Below, in pieces: positions 51,917 to 60,104 of a DNA stretch of 64,000 nt; within the stretch, counting starts at the first letter, position 1; each line of letters opens with the position of its first letter. Both the position numbers and the translations under genes were made by a program. The stretch is from Aurantimonas coralicida_A (lineage in GTDB: Bacteria; Pseudomonadota; Alphaproteobacteria; Rhizobiales; Rhizobiaceae): assembly GCF_036016755.1 (NCBI RefSeq), contig NZ_JAYXIH010000006.1:62001-126000 (forward strand), read 5' to 3'. The notes beneath the pieces were generated by a model, which saw only the letters and a list, made by a program, of their open reading frames with translations, was not told the DNA's origin and did not search any database.

Positions 51917-53524
51917 ATGTCCGTCCTGACCTCCGCCATCTCGCCCCGCTCCGAGAGCTTTTCCGAAAATCGAGCGGCGATGGTCCGGCAGATGGAAGCG
52001 GTCGAGGCGGCCGCCGAAGCCGCGATGGCCGGGGGCGGCGAGAAGGCTCGCGAACGGCATCTGTCGCGCGGCAAACTCTTACCCCGCCACCGCGTCGAGG
52101 GGCTGCTCGATCCGGGTTCGCCGTTTCTCGAAATCGGCCTGTTCGCGGCGAACGGGATGTATGACGACGCGGTGCCGGCGGCCGGTCTGATCGCCGGCAT
52201 CGGCCGGGTGTCGGGCCGCGAGGTGATGGTGCTGGCCAACGACGCGACGGTGAAGGGCGGCACCTATTTTCCGTTGACGGTGAAGAAGCATCTCCGCGCC
52301 CAGGAGATCGCCGCCGAGAACCATCTGCCTTGCGTCTATCTCGTCGATTCCGGCGGCGCCAATCTGCCGAACCAGGACGAGGTGTTTCCCGACCGGGACC
52401 ATTTCGGCCGCATCTTCTACAATCAGGCGCAGATGTCGGCCAAGGGCATTGCCCAGATCGCCGTCGTCATGGGCTCCTGCACCGCCGGCGGGGCCTATGT
52501 GCCGGCGATGAGCGACGAGACCATCATCGTCGCCAAGCAGGGCACGATCTTCCTGGCCGGCCCTCCGCTGGTCAAGGCCGCGACGGGCGAGGTGGTCAGC
52601 GCCGAAGATCTGGGCGGCGGCGACGTCCATACGCGGCTGTCGGGCGTCGCCGATCATCTGGCCAAGGACGATCTGCATGCGCTGGCGCTAGCCCGCCACG
52701 CCGTCGCCCATCTCAACCGGGACAAGCGGCCGGCGGTGGAGTTCCAGACGCCGGAAGAGCCGGCCTACGACCCGGATGAAATCCTCGGGATCGTGCCCGC
52801 CGACGCCAAGACGCCCTATGACGTGCGCGAGGTGATCGCCCGCATCGTCGATGGGTCGAGGTTCCACGAGTTCAAGGCGCGCTACGGCCCGACGCTGGTC
52901 TGCGGCTTCGCCCATATCCGCGGTATGCCGGTCGGAATCATCGCCAACAATGGCGTGCTGTTTTCCGAAAGCGCCGTGAAGGGCGCGCATTTCGTCGAGC
53001 TCTGCTCGCAGCGCAAGATCCCGGTGGTGTTCCTGCAGAACATCACCGGCTTCATGGTCGGCCGGCAATATGAGGCGGGCGGCATCGCCAAGCACGGGGC
53101 GAAGCTCGTCACCGCCGTCGCGACGACGGCCGTGCCGAAGATCACCATGCTGATCGGCGGCTCCTACGGCGCCGGCAATTACGGCATGTGCGGGCGGGCG
53201 TATTCGCCGCGCTTCCTGTGGACCTGGCCGAACAGCCGTATCGCGGTGATGGGCGGCGAGCAGGCGGCCGGGGTGCTGGCGAGCGTCACGCGCGACGGCA
53301 TCGAGCGGCGCGGCGGCGAGTGGTCTGCCGAGGAGGAAGCCGAATTCAAGCGCCCGACGATCGCGATGTTCGAGCGCCAGAGCCACCCGCTCTATGCCTC
53401 GGCGAGGCTGTGGGACGACGGCATCGTCAACCCGGCCAAAACCCGCGATATTCTGGCGCTGTCGCTCGCCGCCGCGCTGAACGCGCCGATCGAGGACACA
53501 CGGTTCGGGTTGTTCCGCATGTGA
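51917..53524 (+). CDS. liuB: 3-methylcrotonyl-CoA carboxylase, carboxyltransferase (beta) subunit
   Basis: 535 residues, matching the family. Crotonase-fold halves with NDATVKGGTYFPLTVKKHLRA (in part), VYLVDSGGANLPNQDEVFPD, GSCTAGGAYVPAMSDE, and in the C-terminal half NNGVLFSESAVKGAHFVEL, ITGFMVGRQYEAGGIAKHG and GSYGAGNYGMCGRAY. It transfers CO2 from the biotin of LiuD to 3-methylcrotonyl-CoA. liuD is separated from it by an antisense permease and a toxin-antitoxin pair. Confidence 0.95.
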   Translation: MSVLTSAISPRSESFSENRAAMVRQMEAVEAAAEAAMAGGGEKARERHLSRGKLLPRHRVEGLLDPGSPFLEIGLFAANGMYDDAVPAAGLIAGIGRVSGREVMVLANDATVKGGTYFPLTVKKHLRAQEIAAENHLPCVYLVDSGGANLPNQDEVFPDRDHFGRIFYNQAQMSAKGIAQIAVVMGSCTAGGAYVPAMSDETIIVAKQGTIFLAGPPLVKAATGEVVSAEDLGGGDVHTRLSGVADHLAKDDLHALALARHAVAHLNRDKRPAVEFQTPEEPAYDPDEILGIVPADAKTPYDVREVIARIVDGSRFHEFKARYGPTLVCGFAHIRGMPVGIIANNGVLFSESAVKGAHFVELCSQRKIPVVFLQNITGFMVGRQYEAGGIAKHGAKLVTAVATTAVPKITMLIGGSYGAGNYGMCGRAYSPRFLWTWPNSRIAVMGGEQAAGVLASVTRDGIERRGGEWSAEEEAEFKRPTIAMFERQSHPLYASARLWDDGIVNPAKTRDILALSLAAALNAPIEDTRFGLFRM

Positions 53525-53572
53525 TGAAATCGGCCTCTGAGCAGGCCAAGGAGCTATCACGCGAGCCGCTCC

Positions 53573-54430
53573 TCACCCTGTGGCCAGCAGGACCACGCCG
53601 CCCAAGATGACCGCCGCCCAGAACAGACGATGCCGTAGCTGACCCTCCCGCAAGAGCAGGCTGCCCATCAGGACGGTGAGGACGACGCTGAGTTCACGGG
53701 TCGGTGCCACATAGATGATAGGCGTGAAGGTGAGGGCGTAGAGCACCAGAATGTAGGCGAGCGGGCTGAGAACGGCGATCGCAATGACGCTCCCCCGGTG
53801 GTGCGTCCAAAGCGCCGTCACCATCGCTCGGCGTCGCAGCGCGTAGGGCGTGAGCAACATCACCCGGCCGATACTGGAGGCATAGTCGAGCAGCAGCGGT
53901 GGAATCAGCAACGCTGTGACGGCATAGGCGTCCCAGACGGTGTAGCTGGCGATCAGCAAGCCGACGCTGACGCCGAACAGGATCGAGGCGGTGACGCTCT
54001 TGGAGCCACGCTTGAGCCCGCCCGACAGAAACAGGACGCCGGCGATGATGACGATCGCGCCGAGGGCGATCTGCCACGTCAGCGGTTCCCCCAGCATCGT
54101 GACGGCGAAGATCGTGGCCAGGAATGGTCCGGTGGCGCGAGCGGTCGGATAGACGATCGACAGATCGCCGTCGCGATAGCCGCGCTGCAGCAGCAGAATA
54201 TAACCCAGATGCAGCCCGGTACTGCCGAGGATGAAGCCGATTTCCCATGGACCGAAATCGGGTGGGTTTGTGGCAACGACATAGACGGCGGGCGGCAGAT
54301 AGAGGACGAGCGTAACCACCGTGAAGAGCCAGATCAGCTCGGGGCCGCCCCGGATTTTCTTGACCAGGAAGTTCCATGTCGCGTGGCAGAACGCCGCCGC
54401 AAGCACGAGAACAAAACCGGAAACTGTCAT
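53573..54430 (-). CDS. EamA/DMT-family permease
   Basis: 285 residues, about ten hydrophobic spans from ATG 54430, in two EamA repeats. Features: VLAAAFCHATWNFLVKKIRGG at the start (split as FCHATWNFLVK), GYRDGDLSIVYPTARATGPF (the conserved turn after span 4), and APTRELSVVLTVLMGSLLLREG at the C-terminal end. A drug/metabolite exporter of unknown substrate. It points opposite to the liu genes and interrupts them. The in-frame region upstream of 54430 is not protein-like. Confidence 0.88.
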   Translation of the reverse strand: MTVSGFVLVLAAAFCHATWNFLVKKIRGGPELIWLFTVVTLVLYLPPAVYVVATNPPDFGPWEIGFILGSTGLHLGYILLLQRGYRDGDLSIVYPTARATGPFLATIFAVTMLGEPLTWQIALGAIVIIAGVLFLSGGLKRGSKSVTASILFGVSVGLLIASYTVWDAYAVTALLIPPLLLDYASSIGRVMLLTPYALRRRAMVTALWTHHRGSVIAIAVLSPLAYILVLYALTFTPIIYVAPTRELSVVLTVLMGSLLLREGQLRHRLFWAAVILGGVVLLATG

Positions 54431-54677
54431 GAGGGCCCCTGAAGACGATGAGGATGAAACAGGCGCGCGCCAGCGCACCCAGCCATCCCCCCTAGTTTTT
54501 TCGTCTTTCAGGTGTCTGCCGTACACGGCTCGTAACGGCGCTCGGACCAGCTTGCGAAGGCAACGGAACCCTAGCCGCACATGGATGGGTGGAAATCACA
54601 TTAGACCGGTCTCGACACGCGTGGAAGGATAAGGTTCCACCCGAATGGAGCGACCCTCGAATCCGATTGCCCAGTGT

Positions 54678-54690
54678 GCTACATTGTAGC
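54678..54690. promoter_or_regulatory. Inverted repeat operator candidate of the dinJ-yafQ-type pair
   Basis: GCTAC-ATT-GTAGC, a 13-bp inverted repeat 15 bp before the antitoxin ATG and just before AAAGGAG, so bound protein would block initiation. RelB/DinJ antitoxins repress their own operon through such sites. Confidence 0.55.
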
Positions 54691-54705
54691 CCAAAGGAGC
54701 GCATC

Positions 54706-54969
54706 ATGGCCGAAAATGCCGTCGTTAGGGCCCGTATCAGCAAGGAAACCAAAGAAGAGGCCGCCGCGGTCCTCGCGACGATGGGGCTTTCGGTATCCGA
54801 CGCATTTCGTATGCTGATGGTACGGGTGGCTAGGGAGAAAAGACTGCCCTTCGCGCCCTTCGTTCCGAATGCCGAGACAATCGCGGCTATTGAAGAGGCC
54901 CGCCGAGGCGACGGGGAGAAGTTCGACAGCATCGACGCCCTCATGGCCGATCTGAATGCGGACGATTAG
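54706..54969 (+). CDS. dinJ: RelB/DinJ-family antitoxin
   Basis: 87 residues. Ribbon-helix-helix N terminus (VVRARISKETKEEAAAVLATMGLS) with the SVSDAFRMLMVRVAREKRLPFAP motif typical of RelB/DinJ, and an acidic C-terminal tail (FDSIDALMADLNADD) that wraps the toxin. ATG 54706 with AAAGGAG upstream. The gene overlaps the toxin start by 14 bp. Confidence 0.93.
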   Translation: MAENAVVRARISKETKEEAAAVLATMGLSVSDAFRMLMVRVAREKRLPFAPFVPNAETIAAIEEARRGDGEKFDSIDALMADLNADD

Positions 54970-55237
54970 ACGTACGGCTCGCTTCCGACGAGACTACAAG
55001 CGGATGGCAAAGGGGCGGTACGGCGCAATATTGGATACCGAGTTGCGAACCGTGCTCGCGTTACTCATCGAGGACAACGATCTGCCGGAGACCTATCGCG
55101 ACCATGCGCTGACGGGCGATTGGAACGGCTATCGCGATTGCCATCTGAGGCCGGATCTCCTGCTCATCTATGCTAAGCTGTATGATAAGGAACTGACCCT
55201 GGTGCGGCTGGGCTCGCACAGCGACCTCGGCTGGTAG
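54956..55237 (+). CDS. yafQ: YafQ-family mRNA interferase toxin
   Basis: 93 residues. RelE-superfamily endonuclease that cuts mRNA on the ribosome. The YafQ catalytic residues are seen: His in YRDHALTG, His and Asp in YRDCHLRPDLLLIY, and His in RLGSHSDLGW. So it looks intact. The stop (55235-55237) is only 2 bases before the liuD ATG. Confidence 0.93.
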   Translation: MRTIRRTARFRRDYKRMAKGRYGAILDTELRTVLALLIEDNDLPETYRDHALTGDWNGYRDCHLRPDLLLIYAKLYDKELTLVRLGSHSDLGW

Positions 55238-55239
55238 GC

Positions 55240-57285
55240 ATGGCACAGCATCGTCAACGACTGTTCACCACTCTGCTCATCGCCAATCGTGGCGAGATCG
55301 CCTGCCGGGTCATCCGCACGGCGAAGCGGCTGGGCATTCGGACCGTCGCGGTGTTTTCCGATGCCGACGCGCAAGCGCTGCATGTCGAAATGGCCGACGA
55401 GGCGGTGCATATCGGCCCGGCGCCGGTCGGCGAGAGCTATCTCAAGGGCGAGCGCATCATCGCCGCGGCGAAGCGGACCGGCGCGGAGGCGATTCACCCC
55501 GGCTACGGCTTCCTGTCCGAGAATCCGGATTTCGTCGCGGCGGTCGAAGCGGCGGGGCTGATCTTCGTCGGCCCATCGGCTTCGGCGATTCGGGCGATGG
55601 GCCTGAAGGACGCCGCCAAGAAGTTGATGCACGCGGCTGGTGTGCCGGTCGTTCCGGGCTATCACGGCGACGAACAGAATCCCGATTTCCTCGCCGGCGA
55701 GGCCGGTAAGATCGGCTATCCGGTGCTGATCAAGGCCCGGGCCGGCGGCGGCGGCAAGGGCATGCGCCGCGTCGACGATCCGGCCGCGTTCGCCGCTGCG
55801 CTGGAAGGCGCCCGGCGCGAGGGCGCGGCGTCCTTTGGCGATCCGCACTGCCTGATCGAGAAATATGTCGAAAAGCCCCGGCATATCGAGATCCAGGTGT
55901 TCGGCGACTGCCACGGCAACGCCGTGCATCTGTTCGAGCGTGACTGTTCTTTGCAGCGCCGCCATCAGAAGGTGATCGAGGAAGCGCCGGCGCCCGGCAT
56001 GACGCCCGAAATGCGCGCCGCCATGGGCGAAGCGGCGGTCACCGCCGCCAAGGCGATCGGCTATGCGGGGGCGGGGACGATCGAGTTCATCGTCGACGCC
56101 TCCGATGGTCTCAGGCCCGACCGCTTCTGGTTCATGGAGATGAACACGCGGCTGCAGGTCGAGCACCCGGTGACCGAGGCGATCACCGGCCTCGATCTGG
56201 TCGAGCTGCAATTGCGCGTCGCGGCCGGCGAGGCGTTGCCGTTCACGCAGGAGGATCTGGCGATCCACGGCCATGCCTTCGAGGCGCGAATCTATGCCGA
56301 GGATGCGGCCCGCGGCTTCTTGCCGGCGACCGGCACGCTGACCCATCTCAGCTTCCCGAAGGGCGAGGGGGTTCGGATCGACACCGGCGTTCGCGCGGGC
56401 GACCGGATCACCCCGCACTACGACCCGATGATCGCCAAGCTGATCGTCCACGGCCCGGACCGCCCGTCGGCGCTCCGGCTCTTGCGCCGGGCTTTGGCCG
56501 GGACGCATATCGCCGGCTCGGTGACCAATGTCGCGTTTCTCGGACGGCTCGCGGCGCATGAGGGCTTTGCCGCCGGCGATGTCGACACCGGCCTGATCGG
56601 CCGCGACCAGGAGGCGCTGACGGCAAACGCGCCGGCCCCGCCGGAAATCGTGGCGACCGCTGCGCTGGCGCAACTCGGCCATCTGGAGGAACCTGTCCCG
56701 GTCAAGGCCGGCGACGATCCCTGGGCGCGTTTGCGCGGCTTTCGGATCTGGGGCACCGCGCGCCAGACGGCGCGGTTCGAGGCGGACGAGGGGGGGCGAC
56801 GTGACGTGGCGGTCGCCGATCGCGGCGGCGGCCGTTTCGCCGTGGATGCCGGAGAAGAGCCGCTGAATCTTGCCGTCGTCGCGGTCGCTGGCGACGCTGT
56901 GCGCCTGTCGTTCGACGGCCGCATTTTCGGGGTGACGCTGGCGTGGGAGGTCGAAGCGGTCACGGTGTTCGCCAACGGTGCGGCGCATCGCTTCGCGCGC
57001 TGGAGCGCCAGCGCCCATGCCGAGGAAGGGGCTGGCGGCGACAGGATCGCGGCGCCGATGCCGGGCCTGGTCAAGCTGGTTCTCGCCAAAGCCGGCGACG
57101 CGGTGGAGAAGGGCGAGGCGCTGATCGTGCTCGAAGCCATGAAGATGGAACACACGCTGAAGAGCCCGCGCGACGGCATCGTCGCCGAGATTCTGGTTTC
57201 GCCCGGCGATCAGGTCGAGGACGGCGCGCTGCTGCTGGCGTTGCAGCCGGAGAGCGCCGCCGGGACGGCGGGGAGGGGCGAGTGA
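55240..57285 (+). CDS. liuD: 3-methylcrotonyl-CoA carboxylase, biotin-carboxylase (alpha) subunit
   Basis: 681 residues. Biotin carboxylase domain 10-460 with ATP-grasp signature KARAGGGGKGMRRV, ERDCSLQRRHQKVIEEAPAP, EMNTRLQVEHPVTE; a middle BT region; and a C-terminal biotinyl domain with the acceptor lysine in LEAMKMEHTLKSP. ATG 55240 follows the toxin stop by 2 bp, so translation may be coupled to it. The stop overlaps liuC (GTGA). Confidence 0.96.
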   Translation: MAQHRQRLFTTLLIANRGEIACRVIRTAKRLGIRTVAVFSDADAQALHVEMADEAVHIGPAPVGESYLKGERIIAAAKRTGAEAIHPGYGFLSENPDFVAAVEAAGLIFVGPSASAIRAMGLKDAAKKLMHAAGVPVVPGYHGDEQNPDFLAGEAGKIGYPVLIKARAGGGGKGMRRVDDPAAFAAALEGARREGAASFGDPHCLIEKYVEKPRHIEIQVFGDCHGNAVHLFERDCSLQRRHQKVIEEAPAPGMTPEMRAAMGEAAVTAAKAIGYAGAGTIEFIVDASDGLRPDRFWFMEMNTRLQVEHPVTEAITGLDLVELQLRVAAGEALPFTQEDLAIHGHAFEARIYAEDAARGFLPATGTLTHLSFPKGEGVRIDTGVRAGDRITPHYDPMIAKLIVHGPDRPSALRLLRRALAGTHIAGSVTNVAFLGRLAAHEGFAAGDVDTGLIGRDQEALTANAPAPPEIVATAALAQLGHLEEPVPVKAGDDPWARLRGFRIWGTARQTARFEADEGGRRDVAVADRGGGRFAVDAGEEPLNLAVVAVAGDAVRLSFDGRIFGVTLAWEVEAVTVFANGAAHRFARWSASAHAEEGAGGDRIAAPMPGLVKLVLAKAGDAVEKGEALIVLEAMKMEHTLKSPRDGIVAEILVSPGDQVEDGALLLALQPESAAGTAGRGE

Positions 57286-58079
57286 CCGGGACGATCCGCA
57301 TCGAGACCGACACGCGCGGCGTGGCGACGCTGACGCTGGCGCGGCCGGACAAGCACAATGCCATGAACGCGGCGATGATCGCCGACCTCACGCGGGCGGC
57401 CGAAGAGTTCGGCGCCGACCCCACCGTGCGTGTCGTCGTCCTCACAGGCGAAGGCCGGAGCTTTTCCGCCGGGGCGGACCTTGCCTGGATGAAGGCGCAG
57501 TTCGCGGCCAGCCGCGAGGAGCGCATCGCCGAGGCGACGGCGCTGGCGCGGATGCTCAAAGCCCTCAACGAGATGCCGAAGCCGCTGATCGGCCGCATCC
57601 AGGGTCAGGCCTTCGGCGGTGGGCTCGGGCTGATCGCGGTCTGCGACGTGGCCGTCGCGAGCGATGCGGCGCGCTTTGCCTTTACGGAGGCAAAACTCGG
57701 CCTGATCCCGGCGACGATCTCGCCTTACGTGCTGGCCCGGATGGGCGAGGGACGCGCCCGCCGCGTCTTCATGTCGGCGCGGCTGTTCGACGCCGATGAG
57801 GCGGTATCGCTCGGCCTTCTCGCCCAAGCGATACCGGCGGATGATCTCGACGCCGCGGTTGAGGCGGAGATCGCGCCCTATCTTGCCTGCTCGCCGGCGG
57901 CCGTCGCGGCGTCGAAGGCGCTCGCCCGCTCGCTCGGCCCGATCATCGACGAGGCGACCATTGCCGACACCGCCCGGCGCCTCGCCGATATTTGGGAGAC
58001 GGCCGATGCCCGCGAGGGCGTTGGCGCCTTTTTCGACAAGCGCTTGGCCGCCTTTGTTGCGGCGGGGGACGAGGGCTGA
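57282..58079 (+). CDS. liuC: Methylglutaconyl-CoA hydratase (enoyl-CoA hydratase family)
   Basis: 265 residues from GTG 57282 (GGGAGGGG before it). Crotonase fold: FSAGADLAWMKAQFA (oxyanion-hole region), GRIQGQAFGGGLGLIAVCD, and EAKLGLIPATISPYV. The I-P-A-T-I-S-P-Y-V form is characteristic of LiuC, acting after the MCC step. No HMG-CoA lyase (liuE) is in the window. Confidence 0.92.
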   Translation: MTGTIRIETDTRGVATLTLARPDKHNAMNAAMIADLTRAAEEFGADPTVRVVVLTGEGRSFSAGADLAWMKAQFAASREERIAEATALARMLKALNEMPKPLIGRIQGQAFGGGLGLIAVCDVAVASDAARFAFTEAKLGLIPATISPYVLARMGEGRARRVFMSARLFDADEAVSLGLLAQAIPADDLDAAVEAEIAPYLACSPAAVAASKALARSLGPIIDEATIADTARRLADIWETADAREGVGAFFDKRLAAFVAAGDEG

Positions 58080-58096
58080 AATTGCCCGGTGGCGGA

Positions 58097-58116
58097 CGGA
58101 ATGCTGCAGCGTTCCG
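58097..58116 (+). terminator. Possible terminator after liuC
   Basis: CGGAATGC-TGCA-GCGTTCCG forms an 8-bp stem with one G-T wobble; a short TTTT follows at about 58123. It lies 18 bp after the liuC stop and just before the convergent znuA stop at 58128. Confidence 0.45.
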
Positions 58117-58127
58117 CCTCAGTTTTC

Positions 58128-59075
58128 CTACGAAAGACAGTCTTTCAGCGACGCCGCGAGGTTGCCGATCAGTTCGAAATAGAGCTCCGGCCCATCCTTT
58201 AGCGCCGCGCCTTCTGGATCGAGCACGCCCGCCTTCGCCTCGGTGCCCTCGATGACCACATCGACGAGCGCCGGCTCGAATTGCGGCTCGGCGAAGACGC
58301 AGGTCGCGCCGACCGCCTTCACCTTGGCCTGAAGTTCGGTGATCCGCCTCGCGCCGGGGGGCGTCTCCGGGCTGACGGTGATCGATCCGGCGGCTGGCAT
58401 GGCGAAGCGGCGCTCGAAATACTGATAGGCGTCGTGGAAGACGATGTAGGGCCGGCCCTTCACGCCGGCGAGGTCGGCCTCGATTGTGGCGATCAGTCCG
58501 TCCAGCCGTGCCTCGAGCTTGTCGGCGTTGGCCGCGTAGGTTTCTGCATGGGCCGGGTCGGTGGCGGCGAGGGTCGCCTCGATCGCGCCGACCATCGCCT
58601 TGGCGTTCACCGGGTCGAGCCAGACATGTGTGTCGAAGGTGCCGCCATCGTCTTCGTGCGCGGCCTCGCTGGCGGTTTCGTCCTCGTGCGCGTCGGCCTC
58701 GAACGCTCCGCCCTCGCGCAGCGGCAGCCTCTCGACGCCCGGCGCATCGACCAGCTCAACGCTTTTCGCCTTCGCTCCGAGCGTTGCGAGCGGCTTGACC
58801 AGAAACGCCTCCAGATAGGCGCCGGCCCAGAAGACGACATCGGCGGATTGGAGCGCCGCGGCCTCCGACGGCTTCATCCGATAGGTGTGCGGCGAGCCGG
58901 CCCCCTGAACGATCAGCATCGGTTCGCCGACACCCTCCATGACACCGGCGACGAGCGAATGGATCGGCTTGATCGAGGCGACCACGGCGGGCGTGGTGTC
59001 CGCGTCGGCTGCCTGGGCGGAAGAAGTCAGGACAGACAACGCGGCGGCGAGGAGCAACGAGCGGGTTGTCGGCAT
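58128..59075 (-). CDS. znuA: Zinc ABC transporter substrate-binding protein ZnuA
   Basis: 315 residues from ATG 59075 with AAGGA before it; a TTG two codons earlier is less likely. Signal peptide 1-22. Zn ligands expected in SPHTYRM (His), THVWLDP (His) and VFHDAYQYF (His), all seen. The loop that is His-rich in other ZnuA proteins is here mainly Glu/Asp (EADAHEDETASEAAHEDDGG). It binds Zn2+ in the periplasm for ZnuBC. Divergent from znuC; a Zur-like site lies between. Confidence 0.95.
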   Translation of the reverse strand: MPTTRSLLLAAALSVLTSSAQAADADTTPAVVASIKPIHSLVAGVMEGVGEPMLIVQGAGSPHTYRMKPSEAAALQSADVVFWAGAYLEAFLVKPLATLGAKAKSVELVDAPGVERLPLREGGAFEADAHEDETASEAAHEDDGGTFDTHVWLDPVNAKAMVGAIEATLAATDPAHAETYAANADKLEARLDGLIATIEADLAGVKGRPYIVFHDAYQYFERRFAMPAAGSITVSPETPPGARRITELQAKVKAVGATCVFAEPQFEPALVDVVIEGTEAKAGVLDPEGAALKDGPELYFELIGNLAASLKDCLS

Positions 59076-59126
59076 GCACAAATCCTTCGGCTCTGAATGA
59101 CGCGGCGCCCATTGGCGCTAAATTGA

Positions 59127-59145
59127 TATGTTATGTCATTACAAT
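59127..59145. promoter_or_regulatory. Candidate Zur operator between znuA and znuC
   Basis: TATGTTATG-T-CATTACAAT: a 19-bp imperfect inverted repeat (6 of 9 positions pair) in the A/T-rich centre of the 123-bp divergent gap. Fur-family operators in alphaproteobacteria have this TGTTAT/ATAACA style. Zinc-loaded Zur would shut both transcripts. Confidence 0.6.
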
Positions 59146-59198
59146 GATGTGCTATAGCGAGTGACATACGCTGCTGCAAGCGATGGTCCGGATAGCGA

Positions 59199-60104
59199 AT
59201 GACCTCTTCCTCTTCTCTCGTAGACAATGTCCTCGTCGCAATGCGCGGCGTCGGTGTGCGGCGTTCCGGGCGCTGGCTCGTGCGCGGCGTCGACCTGACC
59301 TTGCGCCGGGGCGAGATCGTCACGCTGATCGGCCCCAATGGCTCCGGCAAATCGACAACCGCCAAGACCGCGATCGGAATATTGAAGCCCGACGAGGGAA
59401 CAGTCCGCCGGGCGAACCGGCTGACGGTCGGCTACGTGCCACAGCAGCTGAGCATCGACTGGACGCTGCCGCTCAGCGTCGAGCGGCTGATGACGTTGAC
59501 CGTGCGGGCTTCGCGCGCGGCGGTCACCGAGGCGCTGCACCGCGTCGGCATCGCCCATCTGGCCAAGGCCGAGGTGCATCGTCTGTCCGGCGGCGAATTT
59601 CAGCGGGCGCTGCTCGCCCGCGCGATGATCCGCAAGCCCGATCTTCTTGTCCTGGACGAGCCGGTCCAGGGCGTCGATTTCAGCGGCGAGATCGCGCTTT
59701 ACGACCTGATCTCCGATATCCGTGATGCCGAAGGCTGCGCGGTGTTGTTGATCTCGCACGATCTGCATGTGGTGATGGCCAAGACCGATACGGTGATCTG
59801 TCTCAACGGCCATGTTTGCTGCGAGGGGACGCCGCAATCGGTTGCCAATTCGCCGGCGTATCAGCGCATGTTCGGCCCGCGCGCGGCGGAGACCCTGGCG
59901 ATCTATTCGCACGATCACGATCACACCCATCTGCCGGATGGGCGGGTGCGTTTCGCCGACGGCACGATCGGCGACGAATGCAGTCCCCCGAAAGGCGGTG
60001 ACGGGCACGATCATGATCACGGTCATGACCATGACCATGACCATGACCATGACGAACATCGTTCCGATCGTCCGAAGGACCGGGAGCCCGCCGATGTTCG
60101 ATGA
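59199..60104 (+). CDS. znuC: Zinc ABC transporter ATPase ZnuC with long His/Asp-rich tail
   Basis: 301 residues. Walker A GPNGSGKST, signature LSGGEFQRAL, Walker B LLVLDEPVQGVDFSG, the znuC form. After residue 235 a tail carries about 18 His, in HDHDHTH and a run of HD pairs (269-288), encoded partly by five tandem CATGAC units. Typical ZnuC proteins are about 250 residues, so the tail adds 50; it may bind zinc at the membrane. The 3' end overlaps znuB by 11 bp. Confidence 0.95.
   Translation: MTSSSSLVDNVLVAMRGVGVRRSGRWLVRGVDLTLRRGEIVTLIGPNGSGKSTTAKTAIGILKPDEGTVRRANRLTVGYVPQQLSIDWTLPLSVERLMTLTVRASRAAVTEALHRVGIAHLAKAEVHRLSGGEFQRALLARAMIRKPDLLVLDEPVQGVDFSGEIALYDLISDIRDAEGCAVLLISHDLHVVMAKTDTVICLNGHVCCEGTPQSVANSPAYQRMFGPRAAETLAIYSHDHDHTHLPDGRVRFADGTIGDECSPPKGGDGHDHDHGHDHDHDHDHDEHRSDRPKDREPADVR
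60024..60053 (+). repeat. Five tandem CATGAC hexanucleotides in znuC
   Basis: Encodes (His-Asp)5 in frame. Unit count could change by slippage without shifting the frame, so the length of the metal-binding tail might vary between strains. Confidence 0.9.

Noticed and set aside
54431..54705. Integrase or IS remnants near the dinJ-yafQ pair
   Set aside because: No transposase-like frame or terminal inverted repeat was seen in the 275-bp gap.
55168..57153. Long open frame antisense to liuD
   Set aside because: Complement of a clearly recognised biotin carboxylase; no domain or ribosome site.
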